The position numbers and the translations under genes are program-made. The notes under the pieces are model-generated. The model searched no databases. It had not been told where the DNA came from and was given only the letters and a program-made list of their open reading frames with translations. Shown one piece after another: positions 32,699 to 40,936 of a stretch of DNA of 64,000 nt. Source of the DNA: Burkholderia multivorans ATCC BAA-247. Lineage in GTDB: Bacteria > Pseudomonadota > Gammaproteobacteria > Burkholderiales > Burkholderiaceae. The stretch's first letter is position 1. Each line of letters opens with the position of its first letter. The stretch is from assembly GCF_000959525.1 (NCBI RefSeq), contig NZ_CP009832.1, positions 3,286,001 through 3,350,000 of the forward strand, written 5' to 3'.

Positions 32699-34516
32699 AT
32701 GTGCGGCATTGTCGGCGCAGTTGCGCAGCGTAATATCGTTCCGGTGCTGATCGAAGGATTGCGGCGCCTCGAATACCGTGGCTACGATTCGTGCGGCGTC
32801 GCCGTGCTCGAAGCGGATGCGCCCAAGCGCGCGCGCAGCGTCGCGCGCGTCGCCGATCTCGACGCGCAGGTTCGCGACTCGCACCTCGAAGGCACGACCG
32901 GCATCGCGCATACGCGCTGGGCGACGCACGGCGCGCCCGTCACGCACAACGCGCATCCGATCTTCTCGTCCGGCGCGCTCGCGCTCGTGCACAACGGCAT
33001 CATCGAAAACTTCGAGCCGCTGCGCGACGCACTGCGCGCGAAGGGCTACGAGTTCGTGTCGCAAACGGACACCGAAGTGATCGCGCACCTCGTGCACAGC
33101 CTCTATCGCGGCAATCTGTTCGACGCCGTGCGCGAAGCGGTGCAGCAGCTGCACGGCGCGTATGCGATCGCGGTGATCCACAAGGACCAGCCGCATACGG
33201 TCGTCGGCGCGCGTCAGGGCTCGCCGCTCGTGGTCGGCCACGGCGACGGCGAGAACTTCGTCGCGTCCGACGCGCTTGCGCTCGCCGGCAGCACCGACCG
33301 CTTCACGTTTCTCGAGGAAGGCGACGTCTGCGAGCTGTCGCTCGACGGCGTGAAGATCGTCGATCGCCACGGCGCGCTCGCGCAGCGCGAGATCCGCGTG
33401 GTCAGCGCCTACGGCGGCGCGGTCGAACTCGGCCCGTATCGCCACTTCATGCAGAAGGAAATCTTCGAACAGCCGCGCGCGATCGGCGACACGGTACCGC
33501 AGACGGACGCGTTCGACGCGACGCTGTTCGGCGACGCCGCGCCCGCCGCGTTCGCGCAGATCGACAGCCTGCTGATCCTCGCGTGCGGCACGAGCTACTA
33601 CTCGGGGCTGACCGCGAAGTACTGGCTCGAGTCGATCGCGAAGATCCCGACGCAGGTCGAGATCGCGAGCGAATACCGCTATCGCGACTCGGTGCCGAAC
33701 CCGCGCCAGCTCGTGCTGGTGATCTCGCAGTCCGGCGAAACGGCCGACACGCTCGCCGCGCTCAAGCACGCGCAGGCGCTCGGCCACACGCACACGCTCG
33801 CGATCTGCAACGTCGCAACGAGCGCGATGGTGCGCCTGACCGGCATGCAGTTCCTCACGCACGCGGGCACCGAGATCGGCGTCGCGTCGACGAAGGCATT
33901 CACGACGCAGCTCGTCGCGCTGTTCGTGCTCGCCGCGACGCTCGGCAAGCTGCGCGGGCACGTCGACGCCGCGCAGGAAACGGAATATCTGAAGCAGCTT
34001 CGCCATCTGCCGGCCGCGCTGAACAGCGTGCTCGCGCTCGAGCCGCAGATCATCGCGTGGGCCGACGAATTCGCGCGCAAGGAAAACGCGCTGTTCCTCG
34101 GCCGCGGGCTGCACTACCCGATCGCGCTCGAAGGCGCGCTGAAGCTGAAGGAAATCTCGTACATCCACGCGGAGGCGTACCCGGCCGGCGAGTTGAAGCA
34201 CGGTCCGCTCGCGCTCGTCACCGAAGCGATGCCGGTGATTACCGTTGCGCCGAACGACACGCTGCTCGAGAAGCTGAAATCGAACATGCAGGAAGTGCGT
34301 GCGCGCGGCGGCGAGTTGTACGTGTTCGCCGATGCGGACACGCAGATCGTCAACGGCGACGGCCTGCACGTGATCCGGATGCCCGAGCACTACGGGCAAC
34401 TGTCGCCGATCCTGCACGTGGTGCCGCTGCAGCTGCTCGCGTATCACACCGCATGCGCGCGCGGCACCGACGTCGACAAGCCGCGGAACCTCGCGAAGTC
34501 GGTGACGGTGGAATAA
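32699..34516 (+). CDS. glmS: Glutamine-fructose-6-phosphate aminotransferase (isomerizing)
   Basis: 605 aa. The mature N-terminal Cys nucleophile follows Met1 ([12 protein letters not shown]); the class II glutaminase shows [16 protein letters not shown] and [12 protein letters not shown]. Two SIS sugar-isomerase domains follow: [19 protein letters not shown] with [15 protein letters not shown] and [10 protein letters not shown], then [42 protein letters not shown]. It ends in [13 protein letters not shown] as expected. It makes glucosamine-6-phosphate, the first committed step toward the product of glmU. Confidence 0.98.
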   Translation: MCGIVGAVAQRNIVPVLIEGLRRLEYRGYDSCGVAVLEADAPKRARSVARVADLDAQVRDSHLEGTTGIAHTRWATHGAPVTHNAHPIFSSGALALVHNGIIENFEPLRDALRAKGYEFVSQTDTEVIAHLVHSLYRGNLFDAVREAVQQLHGAYAIAVIHKDQPHTVVGARQGSPLVVGHGDGENFVASDALALAGSTDRFTFLEEGDVCELSLDGVKIVDRHGALAQREIRVVSAYGGAVELGPYRHFMQKEIFEQPRAIGDTVPQTDAFDATLFGDAAPAAFAQIDSLLILACGTSYYSGLTAKYWLESIAKIPTQVEIASEYRYRDSVPNPRQLVLVISQSGETADTLAALKHAQALGHTHTLAICNVATSAMVRLTGMQFLTHAGTEIGVASTKAFTTQLVALFVLAATLGKLRGHVDAAQETEYLKQLRHLPAALNSVLALEPQIIAWADEFARKENALFLGRGLHYPIALEGALKLKEISYIHAEAYPAGELKHGPLALVTEAMPVITVAPNDTLLEKLKSNMQEVRARGGELYVFADADTQIVNGDGLHVIRMPEHYGQLSPILHVVPLQLLAYHTACARGTDVDKPRNLAKSVTVE

Positions 34517-34610
34517 GGCAGTACCGCGCTCGGGAACGCCCCACGGGGCCATCCCGGTCGCGCGCCGGTGCCGGGCCGGCTGCTGTCGGCCGTTCGGCCA
34601 GCGCGAGATT

Positions 34611-34633
34611 TATACCACTAAGTGGTATATAAT
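34611..34633 (+). promoter_or_regulatory. Operator overlapping the -10 box of the toxin-antitoxin pair
   Basis: TATACCACT-a-AGTGGTATA is a perfect inverted repeat (34611-34629), and the consensus -10 hexamer TATAAT (34628-34633) overlaps its right arm. Bound antitoxin would block the polymerase, the classic self-repression layout of type II modules. No clear -35 element is seen. Confidence 0.78.
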
Positions 34634-34658
34634 CCTGTGCTAGCTCGATCGGCCCGTC

Positions 34659-35024
34659 ATGCCTGCTTCCGTACGACGCGTTTTCAAGACCAAGTGGTTT
34701 CACAAGGCCGCCCGAAAAGCGGGAATCGTCGGCGCCGAGCTATGCCGCGCAGTGCGCGAGCTGGCGCGCGGTCAGGGCGTCGATCTCGGCGGCAACGTCT
34801 GGAAGAAGCGCCTCGACGGCAACCGTCGGCGCGCAATCGTGCTGGGCAGGATCGAGCAGGCGTGGGTGTTCGTGTTCCTGTTCGCGAAATGCGACCGGGA
34901 CGACATCGACGAACGCGAACTGCGCGTCTTCAGACAGCTTGCGGTCGATTTCGGGCATCGCACCGACGGCGACCTCGCAACGCTGATCGCACTGGATGAG
35001 CTTGTGGAGATTTGCAATGGCTAA
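34659..35024 (+). CDS. higB: RelE/HigB-like type II toxin
   Basis: 121 aa, basic. Belongs to the RelE-type toxins of the PF06296 group: TKWFHKAARKAGIVGAELCRAVRELARGQGVDLGGNVWKKRL, then NRRRAIVLGRIEQAWVFVFLFAKCDRDDIDERELRVFRQLAVDF. The core strand pattern and final basic/aromatic residues are as in ribosome-dependent mRNA interferases. It overlaps the downstream antitoxin by eight bases and is first in order, the HigBA arrangement. Only about 20 bases separate the predicted transcript start from the ATG and no ribosome site is obvious, which may keep toxin synthesis low. Confidence 0.87.
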   Translation: MPASVRRVFKTKWFHKAARKAGIVGAELCRAVRELARGQGVDLGGNVWKKRLDGNRRRAIVLGRIEQAWVFVFLFAKCDRDDIDERELRVFRQLAVDFGHRTDGDLATLIALDELVEICNG

Positions 35025-35337
35025 GAGTCGGTTCAAGAGCGACGCAACGGAGGCGATCCACAGCGCCGCGTCCGGTCTTTATCGCGCCAACCTGATCGAC
35101 AAGAAGACGATGCGCGAATACGACGCGCTCTGCATCGAGGCCGCGCCGCAGTTCGCGCCGGAGGCGATTGCGCGCATCCGCAAATCGGTCAACGTCAGCC
35201 AGAGCGTGTTCGCGCTCTATCTGAACACGACGACGTCGACGATCCGCCAATGGGAACAGGGCGACAAGCGGCCGAGCGGCATCGCAGCGCGCATGCTGCA
35301 GATCGTCGAGAAGCACGGGCTCGAGGTGTTCTCCTGA
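35017..35337 (+). CDS. higA: HigA-like helix-turn-helix antitoxin
   Basis: 106 aa from MAKSRFK; the longer in-frame start lies inside the toxin without a ribosome site. The C-terminal half is a Cro/XRE helix-turn-helix: APEAIARIRKSVNVSQSVFALYLNTTTSTIRQWEQGDKRPSG, ending RMLQIVEKHGLEVF. The N-terminal half, SAASGLYRANLIDKKTMREYDALC, would contact the toxin. Expected to neutralise the toxin and repress the operon at the palindrome 34611-34629. Confidence 0.9.
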   Translation: MAKSRFKSDATEAIHSAASGLYRANLIDKKTMREYDALCIEAAPQFAPEAIARIRKSVNVSQSVFALYLNTTTSTIRQWEQGDKRPSGIAARMLQIVEKHGLEVFS

Positions 35338-35397
35338 GCACGCCTTTACGCCTCGCAGGCCGCCCTCGCGCGCCGAAAAGAATTTGACGGAGAGACC

Positions 35398-35862
35398 ATG
35401 GTAAGACTGTTTGGATGCGGATTGCTGGCACTGACGTTCGCGTCGACGGGCTGGGCAGCCGAGCACTACGTCGAGGTCTGGAACCCGCCCGAGGCGCGCT
35501 TGCCCGCGGCTCGTACGCCTTCGCGCACGCCGGGTGCACGCACGGGCGCCGACGCGCATGCGGCCAAAGGCGCGGAGAAGCACGCAAGCGCGCAATCGAA
35601 AGCCATCGCGAAGCCGCCGCACAAGCGCCGTGTCGCGCAAGCGCTGAAAGCCGAGCCGCATCGCGCGCCCGCCGCGGTCGACACGCCGGCCGCGCCGCGT
35701 CCCGTCGAGCAGCCCGCGCCGGGCCGCCTCACCGTGATGCAGCCGGCCGCGCCCGATGCGCCGCACGCGCTCGACTTCTCCGACATTCCGCGACAGTACA
35801 CGCCGGACGGCAACGTGCTGCGCGTCGGCACGCGCCACGGCGCGGCCGAGGTGACGCGATGA
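35398..35862 (+). CDS. Secreted or periplasmic hypothetical protein, Ala/Pro-rich
   Basis: 154 aa. The signal peptide MVRLFGCGLLALTFASTGWA has a cleavage site before AEHYVEVWNPPEARLP. The middle is low-complexity and basic (HAAKGAEKHASAQSKAIAK), and the C-terminus LDFSDIPRQYTPDGNVLRVG looks folded. The strong ribosome site GGAGAG supports the start. No family is recognised. It overlaps the next 73-aa gene by four bases, so they are co-translated. Confidence 0.72.
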   Translation: MVRLFGCGLLALTFASTGWAAEHYVEVWNPPEARLPAARTPSRTPGARTGADAHAAKGAEKHASAQSKAIAKPPHKRRVAQALKAEPHRAPAAVDTPAAPRPVEQPAPGRLTVMQPAAPDAPHALDFSDIPRQYTPDGNVLRVGTRHGAAEVTR

Positions 35863-36080
35863 TGGAAGCGGAAAACTATTGCGGCTACCAGATCTGGGGC
35901 CACGCGATCCTGCAGCAGGACGAGATCCTGCAGCCGGAGCGCTTCGCGGCGAGCGGCACGATCACGCAGAACAACAAGCTCGTCGAAGCGTCGGGCGTGC
36001 TCGGCGTGTTCGATACCGAGGACGAAGCGCGCGAAGCAGGGCTCGAATGGGCGCGCGCGTGGATCGACAATCACCGCTGA
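35859..36080 (+). CDS. Small hypothetical protein (73 aa), likely beta-beta-helix fold
   Basis: 73 aa. Sequence: GYQIWGHAILQQDEILQPERF, AASGTITQNNKLVEASGVLG, then FDTEDEAREAGLEWARAWID, an amphipathic helix after an Asp-Thr-Glu-Asp-Glu-Ala cap. It overlaps the stop of the secreted hypothetical upstream and ends before a very strong terminator, so the pair is a two-gene unit. Not assigned to a family. Its layout resembles the 73-aa protein at 27234-27455. Confidence 0.75.
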   Translation: MMEAENYCGYQIWGHAILQQDEILQPERFAASGTITQNNKLVEASGVLGVFDTEDEAREAGLEWARAWIDNHR

Positions 36081-36142
36081 CCGATTCGCCGGATCGCGCC
36101 GGTCGCCGCAGCGGTACGCGTGCGGTTGTCGCCGTGCCAAAC

Positions 36143-36175
36143 GAAAGAAGGGGCGTCCACGACGCCCCTTCTTTC
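36143..36175. terminator. Strong bidirectional terminator
   Basis: A perfect 15-bp stem (GAAAGAAGGGGCGTC with GACGCCCCTTCTTTC) closed by a three-base CAC loop, lying between convergent genes. Pyrimidine-rich on the exit side in both directions. Confidence 0.88.
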
Positions 36176-36197
36176 ATCTGCGATCCGCAAACGCGCG

Positions 36198-37034
36198 CTA
36201 CGCCGCCGAACGCGGCGGCTGCACCGTGCGCTGCTGACGCCCGACGACGCGCGACAGCACGACGATCGCCGCGAGCGTCGCGACGTACGCGGCGATCTGG
36301 ATGCCGGCCGGCCGCGCGGTATAGCCGATCAGCGTATGCAGCGCCTTGCCGACGAGGCTCGATTCCTTCAGCAGCCAGGACGTATCCCAGATCGTGTCGC
36401 CCCACGACGGCACGAGGCCGGCCGCGAGCAGGAAGCCGACGCACTGGCTCGCCATGCCGGCCGCGAGCAGCACGATCAGCCAGTTCGTGACCGAGAACAG
36501 ACGCTTCAGCGGAATCTGCAGCAGCCCCGCATACATCGCATAGCCGAGCCCCGCACCGCCGAGCACGCCGAGCAGGCCGCCGGCGATCATCTGCGGCGTC
36601 TGGCCGGGGTCGCCCGCGGCGATCCCGTACAGGAACAGCACGGCCTCCGAGCCTTCGCGCAGCACCGCGACGCCGACGACGATCGCGAGCCCCGTCAGCG
36701 GCTTGCTGCCCGCGGCGACCGCGCGGCCCACCGCGTTCATCTGCATCGCCATTTCGCGGCCGTGGCGGCTCATCCAGATGCTGTGCCACGCGAGCATCAG
36801 CGTCGCGACGAACATCACGCCGGCGTTGAAGACTTCCTGCCCCATCCCCGACGCCCACTGCGAGATCACGTCGGCGAACGCCGCGATCAGCCCCGCGCCG
36901 ATCACGCCGCCGACCAGCCCGCCGCCGACCCACCAGCCGCGCCGCGGCACGCCGCGCGTGGCGGCCATCACGATCGAGACCACGAGCGCGGCCTCGAGCA
37001 CTTCCCGGAAGACGATCAGCGCAGTGGACAGCAT
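36198..37034 (-). CDS. FTR1-family iron permease
   Basis: 278 aa, seven hydrophobic segments. Two iron-coordinating Arg-Glu-x-x-Glu motifs are visible: REVLEAALVV at residues 9-18 and REGSEAVLFLYG mid-protein, the hallmark of FTR1/EfeU/FtrC permeases. It imports iron after periplasmic oxidation of Fe(II). The upstream gene, seven bases away, encodes a cupredoxin-like periplasmic protein. The P19 (FtrA) and polyferredoxin (FtrD) partners of complete FtrABCD systems are not adjacent, so this is a minimal pair. Iron repression is suggested by a Fur-like box. Confidence 0.9.
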   Translation of the reverse strand: MLSTALIVFREVLEAALVVSIVMAATRGVPRRGWWVGGGLVGGVIGAGLIAAFADVISQWASGMGQEVFNAGVMFVATLMLAWHSIWMSRHGREMAMQMNAVGRAVAAGSKPLTGLAIVVGVAVLREGSEAVLFLYGIAAGDPGQTPQMIAGGLLGVLGGAGLGYAMYAGLLQIPLKRLFSVTNWLIVLLAAGMASQCVGFLLAAGLVPSWGDTIWDTSWLLKESSLVGKALHTLIGYTARPAGIQIAAYVATLAAIVVLSRVVGRQQRTVQPPRSAA

Positions 37035-37040
37035 GGCGGC

Positions 37041-37373
37041 TTACTTGACGGTCAGATGCGTCTTCGACTGCGCTTCGTGGTACTCGTCGTGAAACTCGTA
37101 CGTGCCGGCCTTCAGCGGCCCGACGAGAATCTCGACCGACTTGCCGGCCGGAACGACCTTCTCGGCCTTGAAGTCGTCGCTTTCGAATTCGGCCGGCGTC
37201 GCGTCGAGGTTTTTCACGAGGAACTTCACCTTCTTGCCGGCCGGGATCGTCACGCCGTCCGGCGAGAACTTGTGATCCTTCAGCGTCAGGTTGACGACGT
37301 CGTCCGCCGCGAACGCGGGCGTGACGCTGGCGCCGATCAGCGCCAGCGCGAAACCGAAAGCGATACGATTCAT
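37041..37373 (-). CDS. Periplasmic cupredoxin-domain protein of the iron uptake pair
   Basis: 110 aa. Signal peptide MNRIAFGFALALIGASVTPA, cleavage near AFAADD. The mature beta sandwich shows LTLKDHKFSPDGVTIPAGKKVKFLVKNLDATPAEFES and GTYEFHDEYHEAQSKTHL. This matches the EfeO-type cupredoxin/FtrB group, in which the usual copper Cys is absent. Such proteins bind or oxidise iron for the FTR1 permease. It leads the two-gene unit. Confidence 0.88.
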   Translation of the reverse strand: MNRIAFGFALALIGASVTPAFAADDVVNLTLKDHKFSPDGVTIPAGKKVKFLVKNLDATPAEFESDDFKAEKVVPAGKSVEILVGPLKAGTYEFHDEYHEAQSKTHLTVK

Positions 37374-37719
37374 GATCGAAGACCGAACAGAGCTTGAGGG
37401 GCCTCGATACTAAGAGCGATTCGCATTTTCAATCCGAATGCCCTTGTGAACGCAATGGGGATGCCGCTCCATAGCGCGGGCAGCGCGTGCGGCCCGACAA
37501 GGCTCATACGCAAATGCGCCGCCGCGCGTGCGCGGTCAATTCGGCCAAACACCGAGCGGCGCGCGTGCCGCGTCGCGCGCATTCGTCGGACGACCGCCTT
37601 ACGCGCGGCCGACGCCACGCGATACCGAGCGCATCGATGACGACGCTTGACCTTCCTACCGTGGCAAGCTTCATCATCCGATCGTTCATCGACCGTCAAT
37701 CAGCCAAGGAGAGAGCACG
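37374..37719. other. 346-bp divergent intergenic region
   Basis: No gene supported between the minus-strand cupredoxin and the plus-strand metal-binding protein. It carries a Fur-like box near the left end and otherwise GC-rich sequence without clear signals. Confidence 0.55.
37411..37429. promoter_or_regulatory. Candidate Fur box upstream of cupredoxin-FTR1 pair
   Basis: On the minus strand the 19 bases read AAAATGCGAATCGCTCTTA. AATGCGAAT resembles the first arms of Fur boxes, and the site sits 38 bases before the start codon. The right half is degenerate, so it is less certain than the site at 290-308. Confidence 0.5.
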
Positions 37720-37920
37720 ATGGAATTCGAAGTTCAGGACATGACCTGCGGCGGCTGCGCCAGCGCGATCACGCGCGCGGTGACGGCCGCCGATCCGGCC
37801 GCGAAGCTCGATATCGACGTCGCGGCGAAGATCGTCAAGGTCGAATCCGCGCAAGGCGCCGAGCGCGTGCAGGCCGTCATCGAGGCAGCCGGGTTTCATC
37901 CGGCGCTGCGCAGCGCGTAA
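37720..37920 (+). CDS. Heavy-metal-associated (HMA) domain copper-chaperone-like protein
   Basis: 66 aa, the whole length of one HMA domain (CopZ/Atx1 type). The metal-binding loop MTCGGCASAITRAV gives the Met-x-Cys-x-x-Cys motif; the C-terminus ERVQAVIEAAGFHP is the last helix/strand. It would carry Cu(I) or a related ion in the cytosol. No copper ATPase is in the window. A perfect 13-bp inverted repeat follows its stop. Confidence 0.93.
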   Translation: MEFEVQDMTCGGCASAITRAVTAADPAAKLDIDVAAKIVKVESAQGAERVQAVIEAAGFHPALRSA

Positions 37921-37926
37921 CGCGTC

Positions 37927-37954
37927 GCGCGCATCGTCGCTCGACGATGCGCGC
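37927..37954. terminator. Inverted repeat between convergent genes
   Basis: GCGCGCATCGTCG and CGACGATGCGCGC are perfect 13-base arms separated by CT, between the HMA gene and the convergent aldehyde dehydrogenase. No T-run, so terminator function is plausible but not certain. Confidence 0.5.
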
Positions 37955-37963
37955 GCATGCACG

Positions 37964-39454
37964 TCAGCGCAGCCGCACGAGCGTCGACTTCAGCTCCGTG
38001 TACTTCTCGAGCGCGTGCAGCGACTTGTCGCGGCCATTGCCCGACTGCTTGTAGCCGCCGAACGGGAAGTTCATGTCGCCGCCCTCGTCGTAGCAGTTCA
38101 CCCACACGGTGCCCGCGCGCAGCCGGCGCGACACGTCGTGCGCGGTCGTCAGGTTCGACGTCCACACGGCGGCCGCAAGCCCGTATTCGGTGTCGTTCGC
38201 GATCCGCACGGCCTCGTCGACATCGTCGAACACGATCAGCGACAGCACCGGCCCGAAAATTTCCTCGCGCGCGATCTTCGCGTCGGGCTTCACCTCGAAC
38301 ACGGTCGGCTCGACGTAGAAGCCGCCCGTCTCTTCCTTCACACGCGCGCCGCCCGTGACGAGCGTGCCCTCCTTGCGGCCCGCGTCGATATAGCCGAGCA
38401 CGCGCTCGAGCTGGACGCGATCGACGATCGCCCCCATCGACACCGACGGATCGAGCGGATTGCCGGGCACGTACGCGCGCGCGGCCGCGACGAGCTTTTC
38501 GACGAACGCGTCCTTGATGTCGCGATGCACGAGCAGGCGCGAGCCGGCCGTGCACATCTCGCCCATGTTGTAGAAGATCGCCCCGGCCGCCGCCTGTGCC
38601 GCACGGTCGAGATCCGGGCAATCGGGCAGCACGATGTTCGGCGACTTGCCGCCGAGTTCGAGCCACACGCGCTTCAGGTTCGACTGCGCCGCGTACTGCA
38701 TGATCAGCTTGCCGACCGCCGTCGAGCCCGTGAACGCGATGCAGTCGACGTCCGGATGCAGCGCGAGCAGCTTGCCCGGTTCGCCCGCGCCCGGCACGAC
38801 GTTGAACACGCCCGGCGGGATGCCGGCCTCGAACGCGAGCTGCGCGACGCGGATCGCGGTGAGCGGCGACTTCTCCGACGGTTTCAGCACGACGCTGTTG
38901 CCGGCCGCGAGCGCGGGGCCGAACTTCCATGCGGCCATCAGGATCGGGAAATTCCACGGCACGACCGCCGCGACGACGCCGACCGGCTCGCGCGTGACGA
39001 GCCCGACCAGATGATGATCGGCCGGCGCCACTTCGCCGCCGACCTTGTCGATCGCTTCCGCGAACCACTCGACGCAGTACGCGGCGCCCGGCACGTCGAC
39101 CGTCGTCGTGTCGCCGATCGGCTTGCCGGCATCGAGCGTTTCGAGCAGCGCGAGCTCGTCGAGATGCGCGCGCATCAGCGCGGCCCAGCGCAGCAGCACG
39201 GCCTTGCGCGCACGCGGATTCAGGCCGGCCCAGACGCCCGCGTCGAAGGCGCGCCGCGCGGCCGCGACGGCCGCGTTCACGTCGGCTTCGCCGCCATCGG
39301 CGACCTTCGTCAGCACGCGGCCGTCGATCGGGCTCACGCAGTCGAACGTGCGGCCGCCATGCGCATCGCGCAGCGTGCCGTCGATGAATGCGCGCCCTTC
39401 GATCGCGAGCGACGCCGCCTTGTCCTGCCAGTCAGCCAAAGTCAACTTGTTCAT
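37964..39454 (-). CDS. puuC: Gamma-glutamyl-gamma-aminobutyraldehyde dehydrogenase-like ALDH
   Basis: 496 aa, the length of E. coli PuuC (495). ALDH superfamily: NAD site PWNFPILMAAWKFGPALAAGNSVVLKPSEKSPL, general base Glu in LELGGKSPNIVLPDC, catalytic Cys in FYNMGEMCTAGSRLLVH, and the C-terminal NFPFGGYKQSGNGRDKSLHALEKYTELKS. It lies downstream of the PuuR-like regulator on the same strand and divergent from puuD-puuA. It would oxidise gamma-glutamyl-aminobutyraldehyde to gamma-glutamyl-GABA, the substrate of PuuD. Confidence 0.92.
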   Translation of the reverse strand: MNKLTLADWQDKAASLAIEGRAFIDGTLRDAHGGRTFDCVSPIDGRVLTKVADGGEADVNAAVAAARRAFDAGVWAGLNPRARKAVLLRWAALMRAHLDELALLETLDAGKPIGDTTTVDVPGAAYCVEWFAEAIDKVGGEVAPADHHLVGLVTREPVGVVAAVVPWNFPILMAAWKFGPALAAGNSVVLKPSEKSPLTAIRVAQLAFEAGIPPGVFNVVPGAGEPGKLLALHPDVDCIAFTGSTAVGKLIMQYAAQSNLKRVWLELGGKSPNIVLPDCPDLDRAAQAAAGAIFYNMGEMCTAGSRLLVHRDIKDAFVEKLVAAARAYVPGNPLDPSVSMGAIVDRVQLERVLGYIDAGRKEGTLVTGGARVKEETGGFYVEPTVFEVKPDAKIAREEIFGPVLSLIVFDDVDEAVRIANDTEYGLAAAVWTSNLTTAHDVSRRLRAGTVWVNCYDEGGDMNFPFGGYKQSGNGRDKSLHALEKYTELKSTLVRLR

Positions 39455-39537
39455 CAGGATGCCTCAATGTGATGGCATTCGCGGCTCGACGTCCGGTGCG
39501 CGCGATGCGCGGCCGCCGCGAATGTGGTGACGCGCGG

Positions 39538-40107
39538 TCAGAAGGTCGCCGGCGAATTGGCCGACACGACCTCGCAAATCTGGTCCGCGCTGGGATTGCG
39601 AAAACGGTGCGGCAAACGGCTCTCGAAGTAGTAGCCGTCTCCGGGGTCGAGCAGCCACGTCGCGCCGTCGACGGTCAGCTCGAGCCGGCCCGACACGACG
39701 ACGCCGCCCTCGTGCCCCGCATGCGCGAGCATCTCGGGGCCCGTATCGGCGTGCGGCTGATAGATCTCGCGCATGATGCACATGTTGCGATCCTTCACGC
39801 CTGCGCCGACGAGATGAAACGCGAGCGACTCGTTGCCGAGGTTCGGCATCTCGTCGCGGCGCGACACGACCGAACGCGACTCGACGAGCTCGAACGTGAA
39901 GAACTCCGCGAGGCTCATCGGAATGCATTCGAGCAGCTTCTTCAGCGACCCGACGGAAGGACTGACGCGCCCCTGCTCGATCAGCGAGATCGTGCCGTTG
40001 GTGACGCCCGCGCGCTTCGCGAGTTCGCGCTGCGACAGGCCATGCTTGTTGCGCACGAAACGCAGGCGCTCGGCGACTTCGGTGGACATCGATTCGGTTT
40101 CGGACAC
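39538..40107 (-). CDS. puuR: PuuR-like repressor (XRE helix-turn-helix plus cupin)
   Basis: 189 aa, close to E. coli PuuR (185). The helix-turn-helix (about 8-65) is VAERLRFVRNKHGLSQRELA, KRAGVTNGTISLIEQGRVSPSVGSL. The C-terminal cupin sensor (about 105-185) is HADTGPEMLAHAGHEGGVVVSGRLELTVDGATWLLDPGDGYYFESRLPHRFRN. In E. coli PuuR represses the putrescine pathway and is released by putrescine. A 10-base identity with the E. coli PuuR box lies about 100 bases upstream. Confidence 0.9.
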   Translation of the reverse strand: MSETESMSTEVAERLRFVRNKHGLSQRELAKRAGVTNGTISLIEQGRVSPSVGSLKKLLECIPMSLAEFFTFELVESRSVVSRRDEMPNLGNESLAFHLVGAGVKDRNMCIMREIYQPHADTGPEMLAHAGHEGGVVVSGRLELTVDGATWLLDPGDGYYFESRLPHRFRNPSADQICEVVSANSPATF

Positions 40108-40206
40108 GATAGGCGCGGTGAAAAAGTGAAAACGACGCTGGAGCAGCCGTTGAATATTCTAATCACTTTATGCCGCGCATCAGCGGGGAAAACCCTGAAA
40201 GCCGAT

Positions 40207-40251
40207 CGAAATAATGAACACGTCCAAGTTTATTCCTTTGTCGAATATTTT
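40207..40251. promoter_or_regulatory. Candidate PuuR box(es)
   Basis: The plus strand ATAATGAACA (40211-40220) equals the last ten bases of the published 15-base E. coli PuuR box (AAAATATAATGAACA, recalled from the literature). A second, weaker match lies on the minus strand (AAAATAT beginning at 40251). Both are between the puuR start and the plus-strand promoter. Confidence 0.5.
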
Positions 40252-40299
40252 GTTCGGACTGCATCGGGAAAGCCCTGATACGACACCGTCAAAAAACAT

Positions 40300-40327
40300 T
40301 TGACGCCGTTTTTGGCTCGTATATGCT
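40300..40327 (+). promoter_or_regulatory. Sigma-70-like promoter of the puuD-puuA-pot operon
   Basis: TTGACG (40300-40305), 16-base spacer, TATGCT (40322-40327). It is 50 bases to the right of the PuuR-box-like sequences and directed toward puuD, about 680 bases away. Confidence 0.5.
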
Positions 40328-40744
40328 GGCTCTCAGGTTAGCGTCATTGGCTTGCATCAACGCCAAAACGGGTTATCGCAGTGCAAAAATCGATACCCGT
40401 CGATGTAAATGACGCAAAACCGGCGCCTCGATTATTTTAAACGCCCCGCGCGTTGAAACGATCAGGTGTTCAATACTTTCAACGAACCAGTCGAGTGTAA
40501 TCGTGAGAGTCCGTGGCCCTCTGGTGAGGTGGGATCGAGGCGATGTGCGAAGTCTGCGCAGCGCCGCTCCCGCTTCCGACGGCAGTTGCGGCTGGCATAG
40601 TCCTCGCCTGCTGCATCTGTCCATCTACACCATCCTGTCTCGTCGTTCCGTTCGGCGTCACAACGCCGTGTCCGCACGCGCATTCGTCGCCGTCGATACC
40701 GACGAAGTGGCATCGCTGCTGCCGTAGCGCCTCTCCTTTCTGCA

Positions 40745-40936
40745 CGTCGTTCGTTTCGTTAGCCGATTCGTCAGCCGCCGCTCGCGCGCGGCGACGGAAT
40801 GCATTCGCACGCTCATTGCCGCGGCGCATGCCGCAATGAAACGAACGACGGCCTGACCGTCATGCGCAGCGCCGATCGCGCTGTCGTCCCGCTGCGCGCC
40901 CTTGGCAGCGGCCTCGCGTGTTTCGCGAGGCTGCGG
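40745..40936 (+). other. Serial perfect inverted repeats in the puuD leader
   Basis: Three successive structures: a long-range stem CGTCGTTCGTTTC (40745-40757) with GAAACGAACGACG (40838-40850), extendable to 16 pairs with one G-U; GCGCAGCG (40864-40871) with CGCTGCGC (40890-40897); and GCCTCGCG (40911-40918) with CGCGAGGC (40924-40931) closing a five-base loop. Smaller hairpins precede them at 40653-40668 and 40683-40706. The array ends about 75 bases before the puuD ATG. Confidence 0.7.

Noticed and set aside
34517-36180. Genomic island or prophage remnant next to glmS
   Set aside because: glmS 3' ends are known Tn7 targets, but no transposase, integrase or flanking repeat is visible; only a toxin-antitoxin pair and small hypotheticals are present.
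40503-40839. Short plus-strand open frames (74 and 98 codons) in the polyamine intergenic region
   Set aside because: No ribosome site, Cys/Ser/Arg-rich composition unlike local proteins, and overlapping each other in different frames.
40745-40936. CRISPR array
   Set aside because: The structures are inverted repeats of different sequence; there are no equal direct repeats with unique spacers.
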